Positions 10,201 through 19,274 are shown, numbered from the stretch's first letter. The stretch is DNA of 64,000 bases from Nocardiopsis sp. N85 (GCF_028882275.1 NZ_JARBUT010000003.1:62001-126000), one strand, 5' to 3'. Notes: a model not told the origin generated them from the letters alone. Numbers and translations are program-made.

Positions 10201-10936
10201 CGACTTCGTCAACGGCGCCCAGACCATCATCGACGAGTACATCAGCTCCGGCGAGCAGAAGTGGGGCCAGCGCTCCAGCGTCACCCTGCTGCTGCCGCAC
10301 GGCTACGAGGGCCAGGGCCCGGACCACTCCTCGGCCCGGATCGAGCGGTTCCTCCAGCAGTGCGCGCAGGAGAACATGACCGTCGCGATGCCGAGCACCC
10401 CGGCGAGCTACTTCCACCTGCTGCGCTGGCAGGCGAAGTCGCCGTTCGAGCGCCCGCTGGTCATCTTCACGCCCAAGTCGCTGCTGCGCCTGAAGGCCGC
10501 GACCTCGGCGACCGAGGAGTTCACCTCGGGGCACTTCCGGCCGCTCATCACGGACGACTCGATCACCCCGGAGAAGGTCCGCCGCGTGGTGCTGTGCTCG
10601 GGCAAGATCTACTACGATCTGGACGCCGCGCGTCGCAAGAGCGGTGACAAGCACACCGCGATCATCCGCACGGAGCGGCTCTACCCGCTGCCGATCGAGG
10701 AGATCCGCGAGCAGCTCAGGTCCTACCCGGACGCCGGCGAGGTCCTGTGGGTCCAGGAGGAGCCGGCGAACATGGGCCCCTGGCCGTTCGTCGCCCTGGT
10801 CTTCTCCGAGCAGCTCGACCGCCCGTTCACCCGGATCTCGCGTCCGGCCTCCTCCTCCCCCGCGGCCGGTTCGGCCAAGCGGCACGAGGCGGAGCAGCGC
10901 GCCCTGGTGGACACGGTCTTCCCGCCCGCGGACTAG
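7286..10936 (+). CDS. kgd: Multifunctional 2-oxoglutarate dehydrogenase / 2-hydroxy-3-oxoadipate synthase (E1o-E2o fusion)
   Basis: 1216 residues from GTG 7286 ([22 protein letters not shown]), the usual actinobacterial start; upstream codons look non-coding. Domains in order: E1o N-terminal helix (about 1-40), an Ala/Pro/Lys linker (50-95), an E2o-type acyltransferase core (about 100-345, catalytic His313 in [11 protein letters not shown]) without a lipoyl domain, then the ThDP-dependent E1o module (GDAAFAGQG around residue 640) and a transketolase C-terminal part. It decarboxylates 2-oxoglutarate in the TCA cycle; in actinobacteria it works with AceE/Lpd-type subunits and is inhibited by the FHA protein GarA/OdhI. 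Length matches the mycobacterial enzyme. Confidence 0.96.
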   Translation: MSSEASQPLTDFGPNEWLVEELYQKYLNDPNAVDKAWWNFFADYKTAEAAGAKGGGATAKAQSGTTPAATTATAAPEKKKPAAPAPAKAAENADEALRVDEERLRGATARTATNMESSLTMPTATSVRAVPVKLLFDNRIVINNHLRRGRGGKVSFTHLIGYAMVKALEAMPEMNHSYTEIDGKPGVAKPKHVNFGLAIDLQKPDGSRQLVVPSIKKSDEMDFMEFWSGYEDLVRKARTNKLGVPDFQGTTISLTNPGGIGTVHSVPRLMPGQGTILGVGAMEYPAEFQGASADTLAELGISKVMTLTSTYDHRIIQGAQSGEFLRRIHQLLLGENGFYDEIFNSLRIPYEPVRWVQDIHVNTATQLDKTTRVQELIHAYRVRGHLMADTNPLDHEQRKHPDLDVLQHGLTLWDLDREFPTGGFGGKQVMKLRDILGVLRDTYCRTVGIEYMHIQSPEEREWIQAHVEREHEKLERDEQLHILHRLNSAEAFETFLQTKYVGQKRFSLEGGESLIPLLDGVISKAAKGGLDEAMIGMAHRGRLNVLANICDKSYGQIFGEFEGNLDPRSAHGSGDVKYHLGTEGVFQTREGEKIQISLAANPSHLETVDPVLEGIVRAKQDLLDKGPHGFTVLPILIHGDAAFAGQGVVAETLNLSQLRGYRTGGTVHIIVNNQVGFTTSPSDSRSSVYATDVARMVQAPIFHVNGDDPEAVVRVAHLAFSYRQAFNKDVVIDLVCYRRRGHNEGDNPEFTQPLMYNVIDAKRSTRKLYTEALIGRGDITVEEAESALRDYQTELERAFTETREADRKPIEPGAVVKPEVFTEGRLDHSSVETAISAEAVKRIIDTQVNMPEGFTPHPRLAPQLTRRATMVENDAVDWATGELLAFGGLLLDEHPIRLIGQDSRRGTFGQRHAALVDRETGEPYTPLKQFDNGTVKFHVHDSLLSEYAALGFEYGYSLTRPEALVMWEAQFGDFVNGAQTIIDEYISSGEQKWGQRSSVTLLLPHGYEGQGPDHSSARIERFLQQCAQENMTVAMPSTPASYFHLLRWQAKSPFERPLVIFTPKSLLRLKAATSATEEFTSGHFRPLITDDSITPEKVRRVVLCSGKIYYDLDAARRKSGDKHTAIIRTERLYPLPIEEIREQLRSYPDAGEVLWVQEEPANMGPWPFVALVFSEQLDRPFTRISRPASSSPAAGSAKRHEAEQRALVDTVFPPAD

Positions 10937-10945
10937 GGACGCCTC

Positions 10946-11125
10946 GTGTACTACACGGATCGCGGAATCGAGGAGTTGGAACGGCGCCGCGGCGAGGAGG
11001 AGGTCAGCTTCGCCTGGCTCGCCGAGCAGCTGCGGACGTTCACCGACGTGAACCCCGAGTTCGAGACCCCGATCGACCGGTTGGCCACCTGGTTGGCCCG
11101 GCTGGACGACGAGGACGAGGAGTAG
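10946..11125 (+). CDS. Small conserved DUF6104 family protein
   Basis: 59 residues, GTG start, beginning VYYTDRGIEELERRRG and ending in an acidic tail (LARLDDEDEE). It begins 9 bases after the kgd stop and ends 11 bases before a strong terminator, so it is the last gene of the kgd transcript. The sequence matches my memory of the short DUF6104 proteins found downstream of kgd in many streptomycetes. It is a soluble helical protein with no Cys and no signal peptide. Function unknown; constant linkage suggests a tie to Kgd, which is inference. Confidence 0.85.
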   Translation: MYYTDRGIEELERRRGEEEVSFAWLAEQLRTFTDVNPEFETPIDRLATWLARLDDEDEE

Positions 11126-11136
11126 GGACCGCCTTC

Positions 11137-11168
11137 GAAGGGGCCCGGGAGAGATCCCGGGCCCCTTC
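11137..11168 (+). terminator. Terminator of kgd operon
   Basis: Perfect 13-bp stem (GAAGGGGCCCGGG / CCCGGGCCCCTTC) with a 6-base loop, ending in CTTC, directly after the DUF6104 stop. Confidence 0.8.
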
Positions 11169-11220
11169 GGCGTTCCCGGGTCCGGTCTCGGGGAGAACCC
11201 GGACGTGTCCCCGAGAATCC

Positions 11221-11261
11221 GCGACATATCTTGAGTTCGCCGGACTCGCGACATATCGTGA
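11221..11261 (+). promoter_or_regulatory. Probable PadR operator: direct repeats upstream of DUF4097-padR operon
   Basis: Two 14-bp direct repeats, GCGACATATCTTGA (11221-11234) and GCGACATATCGTGA (11248-11261), differ at one base and lie 27 bp apart, 30-70 bp before the ATG at 11293. ATATC(T/G)TGA motifs are associated with PadR-family operators, and the operon encodes a PadR protein, so autoregulation is the likely reading. Confidence 0.6.
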
Positions 11262-11292
11262 AGGCAACAGAGCGAGCGAAGGGGTGCACACG

Positions 11293-12144
11293 ATGGCACG
11301 TTGGACCATCGACAGGCCGACGACCCAGACCATCGACGGGATCGTGGCCCTGCGGGTCCGGATCCTCGGCGGTCAGGTCAACATCATCCCCACCGACGAT
11401 CCGGTCACCTTCGAGGTCACCGACATCGTCGGCGAACCCCTCCTGGCGGTCCAGGAGGCGGGGATCCTCACCATCCACTACGAGGACCTGACCGGATCGG
11501 GGCTGCTGGAACGGCTGCGCCCGGTCCAACTGGGCGGATACAAGCAGATGCGGCGGCGCAGCGCCACCGTGAACCTGCGCGTCCCCCGGGACTGCCCGGT
11601 CGAGGTGGCCACCATGAGCGCACCGATCGTGGTGGCGGGCGTGGGCTCTCGAACCCGCCTCAAGACCGCCTCGGGCGAGATCACCCTGGACGGGACGGGC
11701 GGCGAGACCGACGTCAACACCGTCTCGGGCAACGCCTCCCTGCGGGGGGTCGAGGGCGGGCTGACCTTCAACAGCGTCAGCGGACAACTGGCCGTTGCGG
11801 GCGGACGCGTCGCCTCGCTGAGCGCCAAGACCGTGTCCGGTTCCGTGCTGGCCGACACCGACGTGGCCCCGGCCGGTCGGGTCCGGCTCAACACGGTCTC
11901 CGGCGAGATCGCGCTGCGGGTGCCCGCGGACACCTCCGCCTCGGTGGAGATCCGCACCGCCACCGCCACCGTGGACTCCGACTTCGGTCTGGAGCGGAGC
12001 GGTGGGCGCGCCCGCACCGTCCTGAGCGGACGCATCGGCGGCGGCGTCGATCCCGCGACCATCACCATCAACTCCGCCTCAGGCCGGACCGCGCTGCTGC
12101 GCCGCGCGCCCGAGACCCCGGCCGCGATCCCCGAGGGGGCATGA
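11293..12144 (+). CDS. DUF4097 family beta-strand repeat protein
   Basis: 283 residues from ATG 11293, which has GAAGGGG upstream. After a short N-terminal segment (MARWTIDRP) the protein is a run of short beta-strand repeats with a recurring (T/N)xxSG pattern (TASGEITLDG, TVSGNASLRG, SVSGQLAVAG, TVSGSVLADT, TVSGEIALRV), a putative right-handed beta-helix typical of the DUF4097/DUF4098 adhesin-like family. No signal peptide or membrane span is evident, so it is probably cytoplasmic. It is directly followed by padR and probably forms one autoregulated operon with it; this pairing is common in actinobacteria. Molecular role unknown. Confidence 0.85.
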   Translation: MARWTIDRPTTQTIDGIVALRVRILGGQVNIIPTDDPVTFEVTDIVGEPLLAVQEAGILTIHYEDLTGSGLLERLRPVQLGGYKQMRRRSATVNLRVPRDCPVEVATMSAPIVVAGVGSRTRLKTASGEITLDGTGGETDVNTVSGNASLRGVEGGLTFNSVSGQLAVAGGRVASLSAKTVSGSVLADTDVAPAGRVRLNTVSGEIALRVPADTSASVEIRTATATVDSDFGLERSGGRARTVLSGRIGGGVDPATITINSASGRTALLRRAPETPAAIPEGA

Positions 12145-13203
12145 ATGAGCACCTTCTTCGGCCACGGCAGGCTGCGGCTCTACCTGCTCAAGCTGCTGGA
12201 CGAGAGTCCCCGGCACGGCTACGAGATCATCAGCCTGCTCCGGGACCGGTTCCTGGGCGTGTACTCGCCCTCCCCCGGCACCATCTACCCACGGCTGGCC
12301 CGCCTGGAGGAGGAGGGCCTGGTCACCCACACCGAGGAGGGGGGCCGCAAGGTCTACAGCCTCACCGACAAGGGACGTGAGGAGTTGAGGGCGCGCGAAG
12401 GGGATCTGCACGACCTGGAGCGGGAGATCACCGACTCGGTGCGCGACATCGCGCGGGCGGTCAAAAAGGACGTGCGCGAGACCATCGGCTCGCTGCGCGA
12501 GGAGTTGAAGTTCGCGGCGGGCGGCGCCCGGCGCGCCGACTCCGAACGCGCGTCCTCCGAGCGGACGGCTCCGAAGGCCCCCGCCGAGGAGACCCCGACC
12601 GCCGAACGGAAGGAGTCCCCCGGAGGCGAGAAGGCCCGGTCCGGCGAGGAGACCCGGGAGGAGCGCGAGCGGGACCGCTCCTGTGACGACGGCACCCGCT
12701 GGTCGCGCGAGTGGGAACGGTTCGCCCAGGGCTTCGGCGCCTTCGGTGCCGTCTGGGGCCGAGGCGGCGCCGAGCGCTCCTCGGAGTTCGAGCAGGCCCT
12801 GCACGACTTCAGCGACCGGGTGCGCGACGTGGCCCGGGAGGCAGGCACGGTCGGCGAGGCCGCGGTGCACGACCTGCGCCGCATCCTGGACGACACCGTC
12901 GAGGTGATCCGCCGGGACGTGCGCCACTGGGGCCCGCCTCACGAGGAGGGCACCGAGGGGTCGGGCGACGGGCCCGACACCCCGGAGCCCGGGTCCACCG
13001 GGACGAAGGCCCCGGAACCGGGATCCGGGACCGGGCGGTCGGAGCCGAAGGCCGCCGGGCCCGAGGCGCCCGCCGCCGAGAAGCCCGAGGCGAAGGAATC
13101 CGAGGCGGAGGAGCCCAAGGCCGCCCGGCCCATGCCACAGGCCGGCGGCGACCCCTGGAGCCAGGTGGTCGACGACCCCGCCGACAGGTCCGACGAGAAG
13201 TAG
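12145..13203 (+). CDS. PadR family transcriptional regulator with long charged C-terminal tail
   Basis: 352 residues starting immediately after the DUF4097 stop. Residues 1-90 form the PadR winged helix (LYLLKLLDESPRHGYEII, PSPGTIYPRLARLEEEGLV, KVYSLTDKGREEL). Typical PadR proteins are 110-180 residues, and the rest here is an unusual extension. A helical region (about 90-130) with VKKDVRETIGSLREEL is followed by a Glu/Lys/Arg-rich linker, a second helical block (170-265: FEQALHDFSDRVRDVAREA, VEVIRRDVRHWG) and an Ala/Glu/Pro/Lys low-complexity tail. It probably represses its own operon via the repeats at 11221-11261. The tail may sense a ligand or bind a partner. Confidence 0.85.
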   Translation: MSTFFGHGRLRLYLLKLLDESPRHGYEIISLLRDRFLGVYSPSPGTIYPRLARLEEEGLVTHTEEGGRKVYSLTDKGREELRAREGDLHDLEREITDSVRDIARAVKKDVRETIGSLREELKFAAGGARRADSERASSERTAPKAPAEETPTAERKESPGGEKARSGEETREERERDRSCDDGTRWSREWERFAQGFGAFGAVWGRGGAERSSEFEQALHDFSDRVRDVAREAGTVGEAAVHDLRRILDDTVEVIRRDVRHWGPPHEEGTEGSGDGPDTPEPGSTGTKAPEPGSGTGRSEPKAAGPEAPAAEKPEAKESEAEEPKAARPMPQAGGDPWSQVVDDPADRSDEK

Positions 13204-13216
13204 CCGCAGGACGACG

Positions 13217-13260
13217 AAGGGTCCGGAGGGGCGCCGCGGGGGCACGCCCTCCGGGCCCTT
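13217..13260 (+). terminator. Terminator of DUF4097-padR operon
   Basis: A 14-bp stem (13217-13230 with 13247-13260; one G-U pair) ends in CCCTTTCCC, 13 bases after the padR stop. Confidence 0.7.
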
Positions 13261-13313
13261 TCCCGCCGGGGCCGAGGCGTCGGCGGCGGGGGACCGCCCC
13301 GCCCCGAGGACGA

Positions 13314-13349
13314 ACGGCGGGGCCGGTGTGGGAACACCGGCCCCGCCGT
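13314..13349. terminator. Second strong hairpin downstream of padR
   Basis: Perfect 16-bp stem (ACGGCGGGGCCGGTGT and its complement) with a GGGA loop. It probably acts as a back-up terminator for padR or for the convergent malic enzyme gene. Confidence 0.6.
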
Positions 13350-13350
13350 C

Positions 13351-13380
13351 CGCGGAACACGCCCTAAGGCGTGTTCCGCG
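13351..13380. repeat. Inverted repeat formed by abutting terminal-repeat copies
   Basis: CGCGGAACACGCC (13351-13363) is the exact complement of GGCGTGTTCCGCG (13368-13380) across CTAA. The right half is the left terminal repeat of the MITE at 13367. The left half looks like a solitary end of a second copy joined at the same TA. Confidence 0.6.
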
Positions 13381-13527
13381 GATACTCACCCTGCTGCGCG
13401 ACGCCCCGGCACAGCTCTCGCCGCGTTCTCATCAGTCGACAGCCACACCGGGATGACTCCTTCTTCGGCCTTGCGAGAGCCGCACCGGGACGGCGCTCGC
13501 GACGGGCGGCATCCACGGAACACGCCT
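13367..13527. mobile_element. MITE-like element, 161 bp, with 17-bp terminal inverted repeats and TA duplication
   Basis: The left end AGGCGTGTTCCGCGGAT (13367-13383) and right end ATCCACGGAACACGCCT (13511-13527) are inverted repeats with a single mismatch. Both are flanked by TA (13365-13366 and 13528-13529), the target duplication of IS630/Tc1-type transposases. The interior has no transposase gene. The stop codon of the malic enzyme (TAA, 13527-13529 on the minus strand) is made of the TA duplication plus the first base of the element. Confidence 0.7.
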
Positions 13528-14720
13528 TAGCGGCGGGCGACGCCGTCCTCGCGGGCCTGGGCGGCGACCGCGGCGGCGACCGCCGGGACCACCCGCTCGT
13601 CGAAGGGGCTCGGAATGACGTAGTCCGCGGACAGGTCGTCACCGACGAGGGCGGCCAGCGCCGTGGCGGCGGCCAGCTTCATGTTCTCGGTGATGGCGGT
13701 GGCCCGGGCGTCGAAGGCGCCTCGGAACACACCCGGGAAGGCCAGCACGTTGTTGATCTGGTTGGGGAAGTCGCTGCGCCCGGTGGCGACGACGCTCGCG
13801 TACCTGCGGGCGACGTCCGGGTGGATCTCCGGGTTGGGGTTGGCCATGGCGAAGACGATCGAGTTCTCGGCCATGGTGGCGACGACGTTCTCCGGGACCT
13901 CACCGGCGGACAGGCCGATGAACACGTCGGCGCCGGCCAGGGCGCTCTCGATGGAGCCGCGCAGGCCCGCCTTGTTGCTGATGGCGGCCAGCTCTCGCTT
14001 GACCGGGGTCAGGCCCTCGCGGCCGTCGTAGATCATGCCCTTGGAGTCGGCGACGGCGATGTCGCCGATGCCGCCGTCGATGAGCATCTTGGTGACGGCG
14101 ATCCCGGCCGCGCCCGCGCCCGAGACCACGGCGCGCAGGTCACCGAGGGTGCGCCCGGTGAAGCGGGCGGCGTTGTGCAGGGCGGCCACGGTGACGATGG
14201 CGGTGCCGTGCTGGTCGTCGTGGAAGACGGGGATGTCCAGCCGCTCGCGCAGGCGCTTCTCGATCTCGAAGCAGCGCGGAGCGGAGATGTCCTCAAGGTT
14301 GATGCCGCCGAAGGACGGGGACATCCGCACGACCGTCTCGACGATCTCGTCGACGTCGGTGCAGGCCAGCGCGATCGGCACGGAGTCGACGTCGCCGAAC
14401 TGCTTGAACAGCAGCGACTTGCCCTCCATGACCGGCAGGGAGGCCTCGGGGCCGATGTCGCCCAGGCCGAGGACCGCGGTGCCGTCGGTGACGACGGCGA
14501 CCAGGTTGCTCCGCCAGGTGTAGTCCTCCACCAGTTCGGGCGTGTCGGCGATGCCGTCGCAGACACGGGCGACGCCGGGGGTGTAGGCGAGGGACAGGCC
14601 CTCCTGGTCGTGGACGTCGACGGTGGAGGTCACCTGGAGCTTGCCGCCGCGGTGCAGGGCGAAAGCGGGATCGTCGTCGAGATGCTGATTCCGGGTACGC
14701 GAAGAGGACTCGCTGGTCAT
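13527..14720 (-). CDS. NAD(P)-dependent malic enzyme
   Basis: 397 residues from the ATG at 14720, which has a GAAGGG RBS 6 bases upstream; an earlier in-frame Met adds 14 poor residues. It catalyses oxidative decarboxylation of malate to pyruvate. The catalytic Tyr region is [13 protein letters not shown] (about residues 42-54), the metal-binding acidic run is [10 protein letters not shown] (about 145), and a Rossmann fold begins at [11 protein letters not shown] (about 178). NPEIHPDVA and [14 protein letters not shown] near the C-terminus are diagnostic. This is the short bacterial type without a phosphotransacetylase domain. The last codons (AREDGVARR) run into the MITE end, so the original C-terminus may have been longer. 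Confidence 0.93.
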   Translation of the reverse strand: MTSESSSRTRNQHLDDDPAFALHRGGKLQVTSTVDVHDQEGLSLAYTPGVARVCDGIADTPELVEDYTWRSNLVAVVTDGTAVLGLGDIGPEASLPVMEGKSLLFKQFGDVDSVPIALACTDVDEIVETVVRMSPSFGGINLEDISAPRCFEIEKRLRERLDIPVFHDDQHGTAIVTVAALHNAARFTGRTLGDLRAVVSGAGAAGIAVTKMLIDGGIGDIAVADSKGMIYDGREGLTPVKRELAAISNKAGLRGSIESALAGADVFIGLSAGEVPENVVATMAENSIVFAMANPNPEIHPDVARRYASVVATGRSDFPNQINNVLAFPGVFRGAFDARATAITENMKLAAATALAALVGDDLSADYVIPSPFDERVVPAVAAAVAAQAREDGVARR

Positions 14721-15102
14721 CGAAAACCCTTCAAGGTCTTTCGGTACGCCGCCGTCGGCCATGACGGGGCGAATGGGTGGGTGCGTACCGCGCGCGAAGC
14801 CGGATCTGTGCTAGGGGTGACCTCCACGACGCCGGTCGGCCATGACCGGTGATGTCGCCGGGGAGGGTCGTGCTTCGCCTGACTCTTATGCGAGTTCTGC
14901 GCGGACGCCTCTCTCACGGGGATGACCCGTTACGCAATCCTCTCACAACGGTGACCACAGGAAAATCGCGGGTCGGCAACATAGGACGGCACCGGCATAT
15001 CAACATTCGTCACACATCGCACCGTATGTCGCTCTGGTTCGGGGGAAGGGGCCACGAACCCGACTCCGACCAGGCACTTCGTGCTCCAGAAGGAGATCCA
15101 CG
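14721..15102. other. Divergent promoter region between malic enzyme and amino-acid importer; no gene seen
   Basis: About 380 bases with no supported open frame. The A+T-richer part 14935-15030 (including GGCAACATAGGACGG) probably contains the importer promoter. I could not identify a convincing operator. Confidence 0.4.
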
Positions 15103-16026
15103 ATGGACCTGCACAAGCCCCTGTCCACGCCCTTCTCCGTCGGCGCCCTCGCCCTGGCCGGCGTCCTCGCACTGAGCGCCTGCGGTGGTTCCGACGAACC
15201 CGGTGAGGACACCGCGACGCCCGAGAAGCCCGCCGTCGAGGTGGACGAGGAACTGGCGGCCCTGGTGCCCGCCGACATCGCCGAGGCGGGTACGGTCGCG
15301 ATCGGTGTGGAGGCCTCCTACCCGCCCGGTGAGTACCTGGACCCCGACGGCGAGACCGTCCTCGGCTTCAACGTCGACCTGCTCGAAGCCGCCCTCGGCA
15401 AGCTGGACCTCGAAGCCGACTGGCAGCCCACCACGTTCGACTCCATCATCATCGGCGTCGACACCGGCACCTACGACCTGGGCTCCTCCTCCTTCACCAT
15501 CACCGAGGAGCGCATGGAGCAGGTCAACATGATCTCCTACTTCTCCTCCGGCACCCAGTGGTTCGCCCAGGACGGCAACCCGCAGAGCGTCGACCCCGAC
15601 AACGCCTGCGGCATGCGCGTCGCGGTCCAGTCCGACACCACGCACGACGAGGACATCGAGGCCCGCAGCCAGGCCTGTGTCGACGCCGGCGAGGACCCGA
15701 TCACCATCCAGAAGTTCGAGAGCCAGCCGCTGGCCACCGAGACCGTCGTGTCCGGTGTCAACGACGCCTCCCTCGCCGACATGCCCACCTCGGCCTACGC
15801 CCTGGAGCAGACCGGCGAAGGCGTGCTGGAGTTCATCGGCGAGCAGTACGACGCCGCTCCCTACGGCATCCTCACCCACAAGGAGGGCACCGAGCTGGCC
15901 GACGCCATCGCCGCCGCCTTCAACGCCATGATCGAGGACGGCACCTACGAGCAGGTGCTCGGCGAGTGGGGTGTCGAGGCCGGCGGTCTGGAGTCCGCCG
16001 AGGTGAACCCGGCCACCGAGGGATAA
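15103..16026 (+). CDS. ABC transporter substrate-binding lipoprotein, polar amino acid family
   Basis: 307 residues with a lipoprotein signal peptide: basic start, hydrophobic core and the lipobox LSAC with Cys27, followed by a Gly/Ser/Asp/Glu linker. The mature part is an SBP family 3 domain: GTVAIGVEASYPPGEYL, GFNVDLLEAALGKL, DLGSSSFTITEERMEQV, and the closing GTELADAIAAAFNAMIEDG. It should bind an amino acid outside the membrane and deliver it to the permease encoded next. The exact substrate (Glu, Gln, Cys or another) cannot be read from sequence. Confidence 0.92.
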   Translation: MDLHKPLSTPFSVGALALAGVLALSACGGSDEPGEDTATPEKPAVEVDEELAALVPADIAEAGTVAIGVEASYPPGEYLDPDGETVLGFNVDLLEAALGKLDLEADWQPTTFDSIIIGVDTGTYDLGSSSFTITEERMEQVNMISYFSSGTQWFAQDGNPQSVDPDNACGMRVAVQSDTTHDEDIEARSQACVDAGEDPITIQKFESQPLATETVVSGVNDASLADMPTSAYALEQTGEGVLEFIGEQYDAAPYGILTHKEGTELADAIAAAFNAMIEDGTYEQVLGEWGVEAGGLESAEVNPATEG

Positions 16027-16068
16027 GGGAAGACCTCCCCCGTCCGTCACCGAGCGAAAGTCCGACCT

Positions 16069-17031
16069 GTGTCCTCACCGACCGCACCGGTGGACGGCCC
16101 GGAGCCCGAGAAGAAGGCTCCGGGCCGATCGGCCGAACCCATCACCGCCGTCCCCGTTCGCTACCCCGAACGGTGGGTGGCCGCCGGCCTCGTCCTGCTC
16201 CTCGCGGCGATGTTCGTGCACATGCTCTTCACGAACGACGCCTTCAACTGGCCGTTCATGATGGAGCACATGTTCTCGGACCCCGTCGTCCGAGGCGTGT
16301 GGATCACGATCAGCGCCACCGTGCTGTCCATGATCATCGGCATCGTGCTGGGCATCCTCCTGGCCGTGATGCGCCTGTCCGGCAACCCCGTCCTGAGCAC
16401 CGTCTCCTGGCTCTACACCTGGTTCTTCCGGGGTGTGCCCCGCCTGGTCCTGGCCGTGCTCTTCGGCAACCTGGCGATCCTCTACCAGACCATCGAGCTG
16501 GGCCTGCCCTTCGACAACTACTGGATGGCCTGGCTGGGGATGGAGGGTGACGCCCGGTTCTTCGAGATCGACACCCGCACCCTGCTGAGCGGCTACGTCG
16601 CCGGGCTCATGGCGCTGTCGCTGTCCGAGGGCGCCTACATGGCCGAGATCATCCGAGCCGGCCTGCAATCGGTCGACAAGGGCCAGACCGAGGCCGGCCA
16701 GGCCCTGGGCATGAGCCGCGCCAGGGTGCTGCGCCGCATCACCCTGCCGCAGGCGATGCGGGTGGTCATCCCGCCGACCGGCAACGAGACCATCGCCATG
16801 CTCAAGGACACCGCCCTGCTCGCCTACGTCCCGGTGACCATCGAGTTGTTCTACCAACTCCAGGCGATCGGCTCCCGGACCTACCAGATCTTCCCGATGC
16901 TGGTGGCGGCGTGCCTGTGGTACCTGGCCATCACCAGCGTGCTGATGGTGGGCCAGTACTTCATCGAGCGCCGTTTCGACCCGGGCCGGTACGGCGGCAT
17001 CCGCAACCGCATCGTCGGAGGGGCGCACTGA
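16069..17031 (+). CDS. Amino acid ABC transporter permease (HisM/GlnP family)
   Basis: 320 residues from GTG 16069, 42 bases after the binding-protein gene. A soluble Pro/Glu-rich N-terminus of about 30 residues precedes the membrane segments. The ATPase-coupling EAA loop is [20 protein letters not shown] (about residues 204-223), followed by [20 protein letters not shown], both diagnostic for polar amino acid permeases. It is longer than the typical 220-280 because of the N-terminus and an insert near residues 150-170 ([15 protein letters not shown]). With only one permease gene, it probably works as a homodimer. Confidence 0.92.
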   Translation: MSSPTAPVDGPEPEKKAPGRSAEPITAVPVRYPERWVAAGLVLLLAAMFVHMLFTNDAFNWPFMMEHMFSDPVVRGVWITISATVLSMIIGIVLGILLAVMRLSGNPVLSTVSWLYTWFFRGVPRLVLAVLFGNLAILYQTIELGLPFDNYWMAWLGMEGDARFFEIDTRTLLSGYVAGLMALSLSEGAYMAEIIRAGLQSVDKGQTEAGQALGMSRARVLRRITLPQAMRVVIPPTGNETIAMLKDTALLAYVPVTIELFYQLQAIGSRTYQIFPMLVAACLWYLAITSVLMVGQYFIERRFDPGRYGGIRNRIVGGAH

Positions 17032-17846
17032 TGAGCGAGCAGGACACAACGGTCATCGAGACCGCCGAGGGCGCCGAACTGCCCTCCGACGCCCTCGTGG
17101 TCGCCGAGAACGTCCACAAGAGCTTCGGGCGGCTGGAGGTGCTCAAGGGCATCGACCTCCAGGTCAAGCGCGGCGAGGTCATGTGCATCATCGGCCCCTC
17201 CGGGTCGGGCAAGTCGACCTTCCTGCGGTGCGTCAACCACCTGGAGAAGCTCAGCGCCGGGCGACTGTGGGTCAACGGCGAACTCATGGGGTACCGGCAG
17301 AAGCGCGGCAAACTGTACGAGCTGCGCGAGACCGAGATCGCGGCCCAGCGCAGCGACATCGGCATGGTGTTCCAGCGCTTCAACCTGTTCCCCCACCTGA
17401 GCGTGGTGGGCAACATCATCGAGGCTCCGGTCCAGGTCAAGCGCGTTCCCAGGGCCCAGGCCACGGCCAAGGCCCTGGAACTGCTGGAGCGCGTGGGCCT
17501 GCCCGACAAGGCCGGCGCCTACCCGGAACAGCTCTCCGGCGGCCAGCAACAGCGCGTGGCCATCGCCCGCGCGCTGGCGATGGAACCGTCCCTGATGCTG
17601 TTCGACGAACCCACCAGCGCGCTGGACCCAGAGCTGGTCGGCGAGGTGCTCGACGTCATGCGCGACCTGGCCGAGAACGGCATGACCATGATGGTCGTCA
17701 CGCACGAGATGGGGTTCGCCCGCGAGGTCGGCGACTCCCTGGTGTTCATGGACGACGGCGTGGTCGTGGAGGCCGGTGAACCCGCCGCGGTGCTGGGGAA
17801 CCCGCAGCACGAGCGGACCCGGGCGTTCCTGTCCAAGGTGCTCTGA
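17031..17846 (+). CDS. Amino acid ABC transporter ATP-binding protein (GlnQ type)
   Basis: 271 residues; its ATG overlaps the last base of the permease stop (TGATG). An acidic N-terminal leader of about 20 residues precedes the ATPase. Walker A is GPSGSGKST, the Q-loop region is [15 protein letters not shown], the signature is LSGGQQQR, Walker B is [12 protein letters not shown] and the H-loop is VVTHEMGF. An insert after Walker A ([17 protein letters not shown]) is shared with a GlnQ subgroup. It energises import by the two preceding gene products. Confidence 0.95.
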   Translation: MSEQDTTVIETAEGAELPSDALVVAENVHKSFGRLEVLKGIDLQVKRGEVMCIIGPSGSGKSTFLRCVNHLEKLSAGRLWVNGELMGYRQKRGKLYELRETEIAAQRSDIGMVFQRFNLFPHLSVVGNIIEAPVQVKRVPRAQATAKALELLERVGLPDKAGAYPEQLSGGQQQRVAIARALAMEPSLMLFDEPTSALDPELVGEVLDVMRDLAENGMTMMVVTHEMGFAREVGDSLVFMDDGVVVEAGEPAAVLGNPQHERTRAFLSKVL

Positions 17847-17859
17847 CCCGGGGCCCTTC

Positions 17860-17896
17860 GGGCGGCCCGCGTCCCTTCCGGGGAGGCGGGCCGCCC
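17860..17896 (+). terminator. Terminator of amino-acid importer operon
   Basis: 11-bp stem (GGGCGGCCCGC / GCGGGCCGCCC) with a 15-base loop, followed by GCTTTT, 14 bases after the ATPase stop. Confidence 0.85.
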
Positions 17897-17993
17897 GCTT
17901 TTGGCGGGCTCTCGCGGAGAAACGCGCCTCCGCCCCTTGACCGGGGACCGATCGGGACCCAGAGTCGGTTCGGTGAGCACAGCGGGCGAGAAC

Positions 17994-18560
17994 ATGAACG
18001 CGTACACGGAGAGCGTCCGGACGGGCCGGGGGCGCGGGGAGCTCTGGGACGGTGTCGCGCTGCGACGCACCCGGGAGATCCTGTGCGCGGGCGCGCGCGA
18101 GCGCACCCTGGAGGTGGGCGTGGGGACCGGCGCCAACCTGCGCCATTACCCTCCCCAGGTGCGGTTGACCGCGATCGACCGGGACCCGGGGATGGTCTCC
18201 CTGGCCCGTGAGCGCGCCGAGGAGCTGGGCGTCCCCGGCCGTTTCCTGGAAGGGGACGCCGCGGCCCTGGACTTCCCCGACGAGAGCTTCGAGACCGTGG
18301 TGTGCACCATGACCCTGGGTGTGATCGACGACCAGGAGGCGGCGCTGCGGGAGATGCACCGGGTCCTGGTCCCGGGCGGCCGGCTGCTCACCGCGGACCG
18401 CATCGATCACACCCGTTTCCCCGCGCGGTTGTGGGAGCGGCGCAGGGAGCACCCCCGGCGGTTGCCGCGGGACGTGGCCGTCGAGGCGGGTTTCCAGGTG
18501 GGCCACCACGATCGGCTCTTCTTCGGCCTGATCGAGCGCATGGTCGCCCATCGTCCCTGA
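17994..18560 (+). CDS. Class I SAM-dependent methyltransferase (Methyltransf_11 type)
   Basis: 188 residues from ATG 17994; GTG 17973 is an alternative start seven codons earlier and neither has a strong RBS. Motif I is LEVGVGTGANL (about 36-46), the acidic residue of motif II is in LTAIDRDPGM, and motifs IV/VI are FETVVCTMTLGVIDD and VLVPGGRLLTADR. This resembles the UbiE/phospholipid N-methyltransferase-like group, with substrate unknown. It follows the importer terminator and so has its own promoter. Confidence 0.85.
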   Translation: MNAYTESVRTGRGRGELWDGVALRRTREILCAGARERTLEVGVGTGANLRHYPPQVRLTAIDRDPGMVSLARERAEELGVPGRFLEGDAAALDFPDESFETVVCTMTLGVIDDQEAALREMHRVLVPGGRLLTADRIDHTRFPARLWERRREHPRRLPRDVAVEAGFQVGHHDRLFFGLIERMVAHRP

Positions 18561-18658
18561 GAGGACCGCCACGTCCCCGTTCCACGGCCCTGACGTCCGC
18601 CGTCGTGCGCATAGGCTGGAACGCGGCCCGTCCTCCCCGCACACGACCGAGGTGATCC

Positions 18659-19150
18659 ATGATCCGTCCCGCCGAGCCCGCCGACCTTCCGGAGATCCAC
18701 CGGATGATCCGGGAGCTCGCCGAGTACGAGAAGGAGCCGGAGTCGGCGGTCGCCACCCAGGAGGATCTCCACGCGGCGCTCTTCGGCCCCGACCCCCGGG
18801 TCTTCTCGCACATCGCCGAGGAGCCCGGACCGGACGGGGAACCCGTTCCCGTCGGTTTCTCGGTGTGGTTCCTCAACTTCTCCACGTGGACCGGAAAGCA
18901 CGGCGTGTACCTGGAGGACCTCTACGTGCGCCCGCGGGCGCGCGGCGGCGGTCACGGGTTCGCGCTCCTGCGGGCCCTGGCCGGGATCTGCGCGGAGCGC
19001 GGATACACCCGGCTGGAGTGGTCGGTGCTGGACTGGAACGAACCGGCCATCCGCTTCTACGAGGCGCTGGGATCGCGTCCCATGAGCGACTGGACGGTCC
19101 GCCGACTGGACGGGGAGGCGCTGGCCGTACTGGGCTCCCGGACCCCCTGA
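18659..19150 (+). CDS. GNAT family N-acetyltransferase
   Basis: 163 residues, ATG with RBS GAGGTGA 4 bases upstream. GNAT motifs: the N-terminal strand-helix IRPAEPADLPEIHRMIREL, the beta-4 strand VYLEDLYVRP, the acetyl-CoA loop RARGGGHGFALLRAL (normally Q/RxxGxG/A) and the C-terminal NEPAIRFYEALGS. The pattern most resembles diamine/spermidine acetyltransferase-like (SSAT) GNATs, including an early ELAEYEKEP segment. The actual acceptor is unknown. Confidence 0.88.
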   Translation: MIRPAEPADLPEIHRMIRELAEYEKEPESAVATQEDLHAALFGPDPRVFSHIAEEPGPDGEPVPVGFSVWFLNFSTWTGKHGVYLEDLYVRPRARGGGHGFALLRALAGICAERGYTRLEWSVLDWNEPAIRFYEALGSRPMSDWTVRRLDGEALAVLGSRTP

Positions 19151-19274
19151 CCACGACCGTTCGTCTCGCGTTCGATGCGATCGCGCGGACACGATCCATT
19201 CTCCCTGCGCCAGTGGCAGGGTGAAACGAGATACATTGCATTCAAGCGGCAACCTCGCCCCCCGAAGGAGGGAC

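Noticed and set aside
13364-13642. Transposase fragment inside the MITE
   Set aside because: The overlapping open frame has no transposase motif; the element is non-coding.
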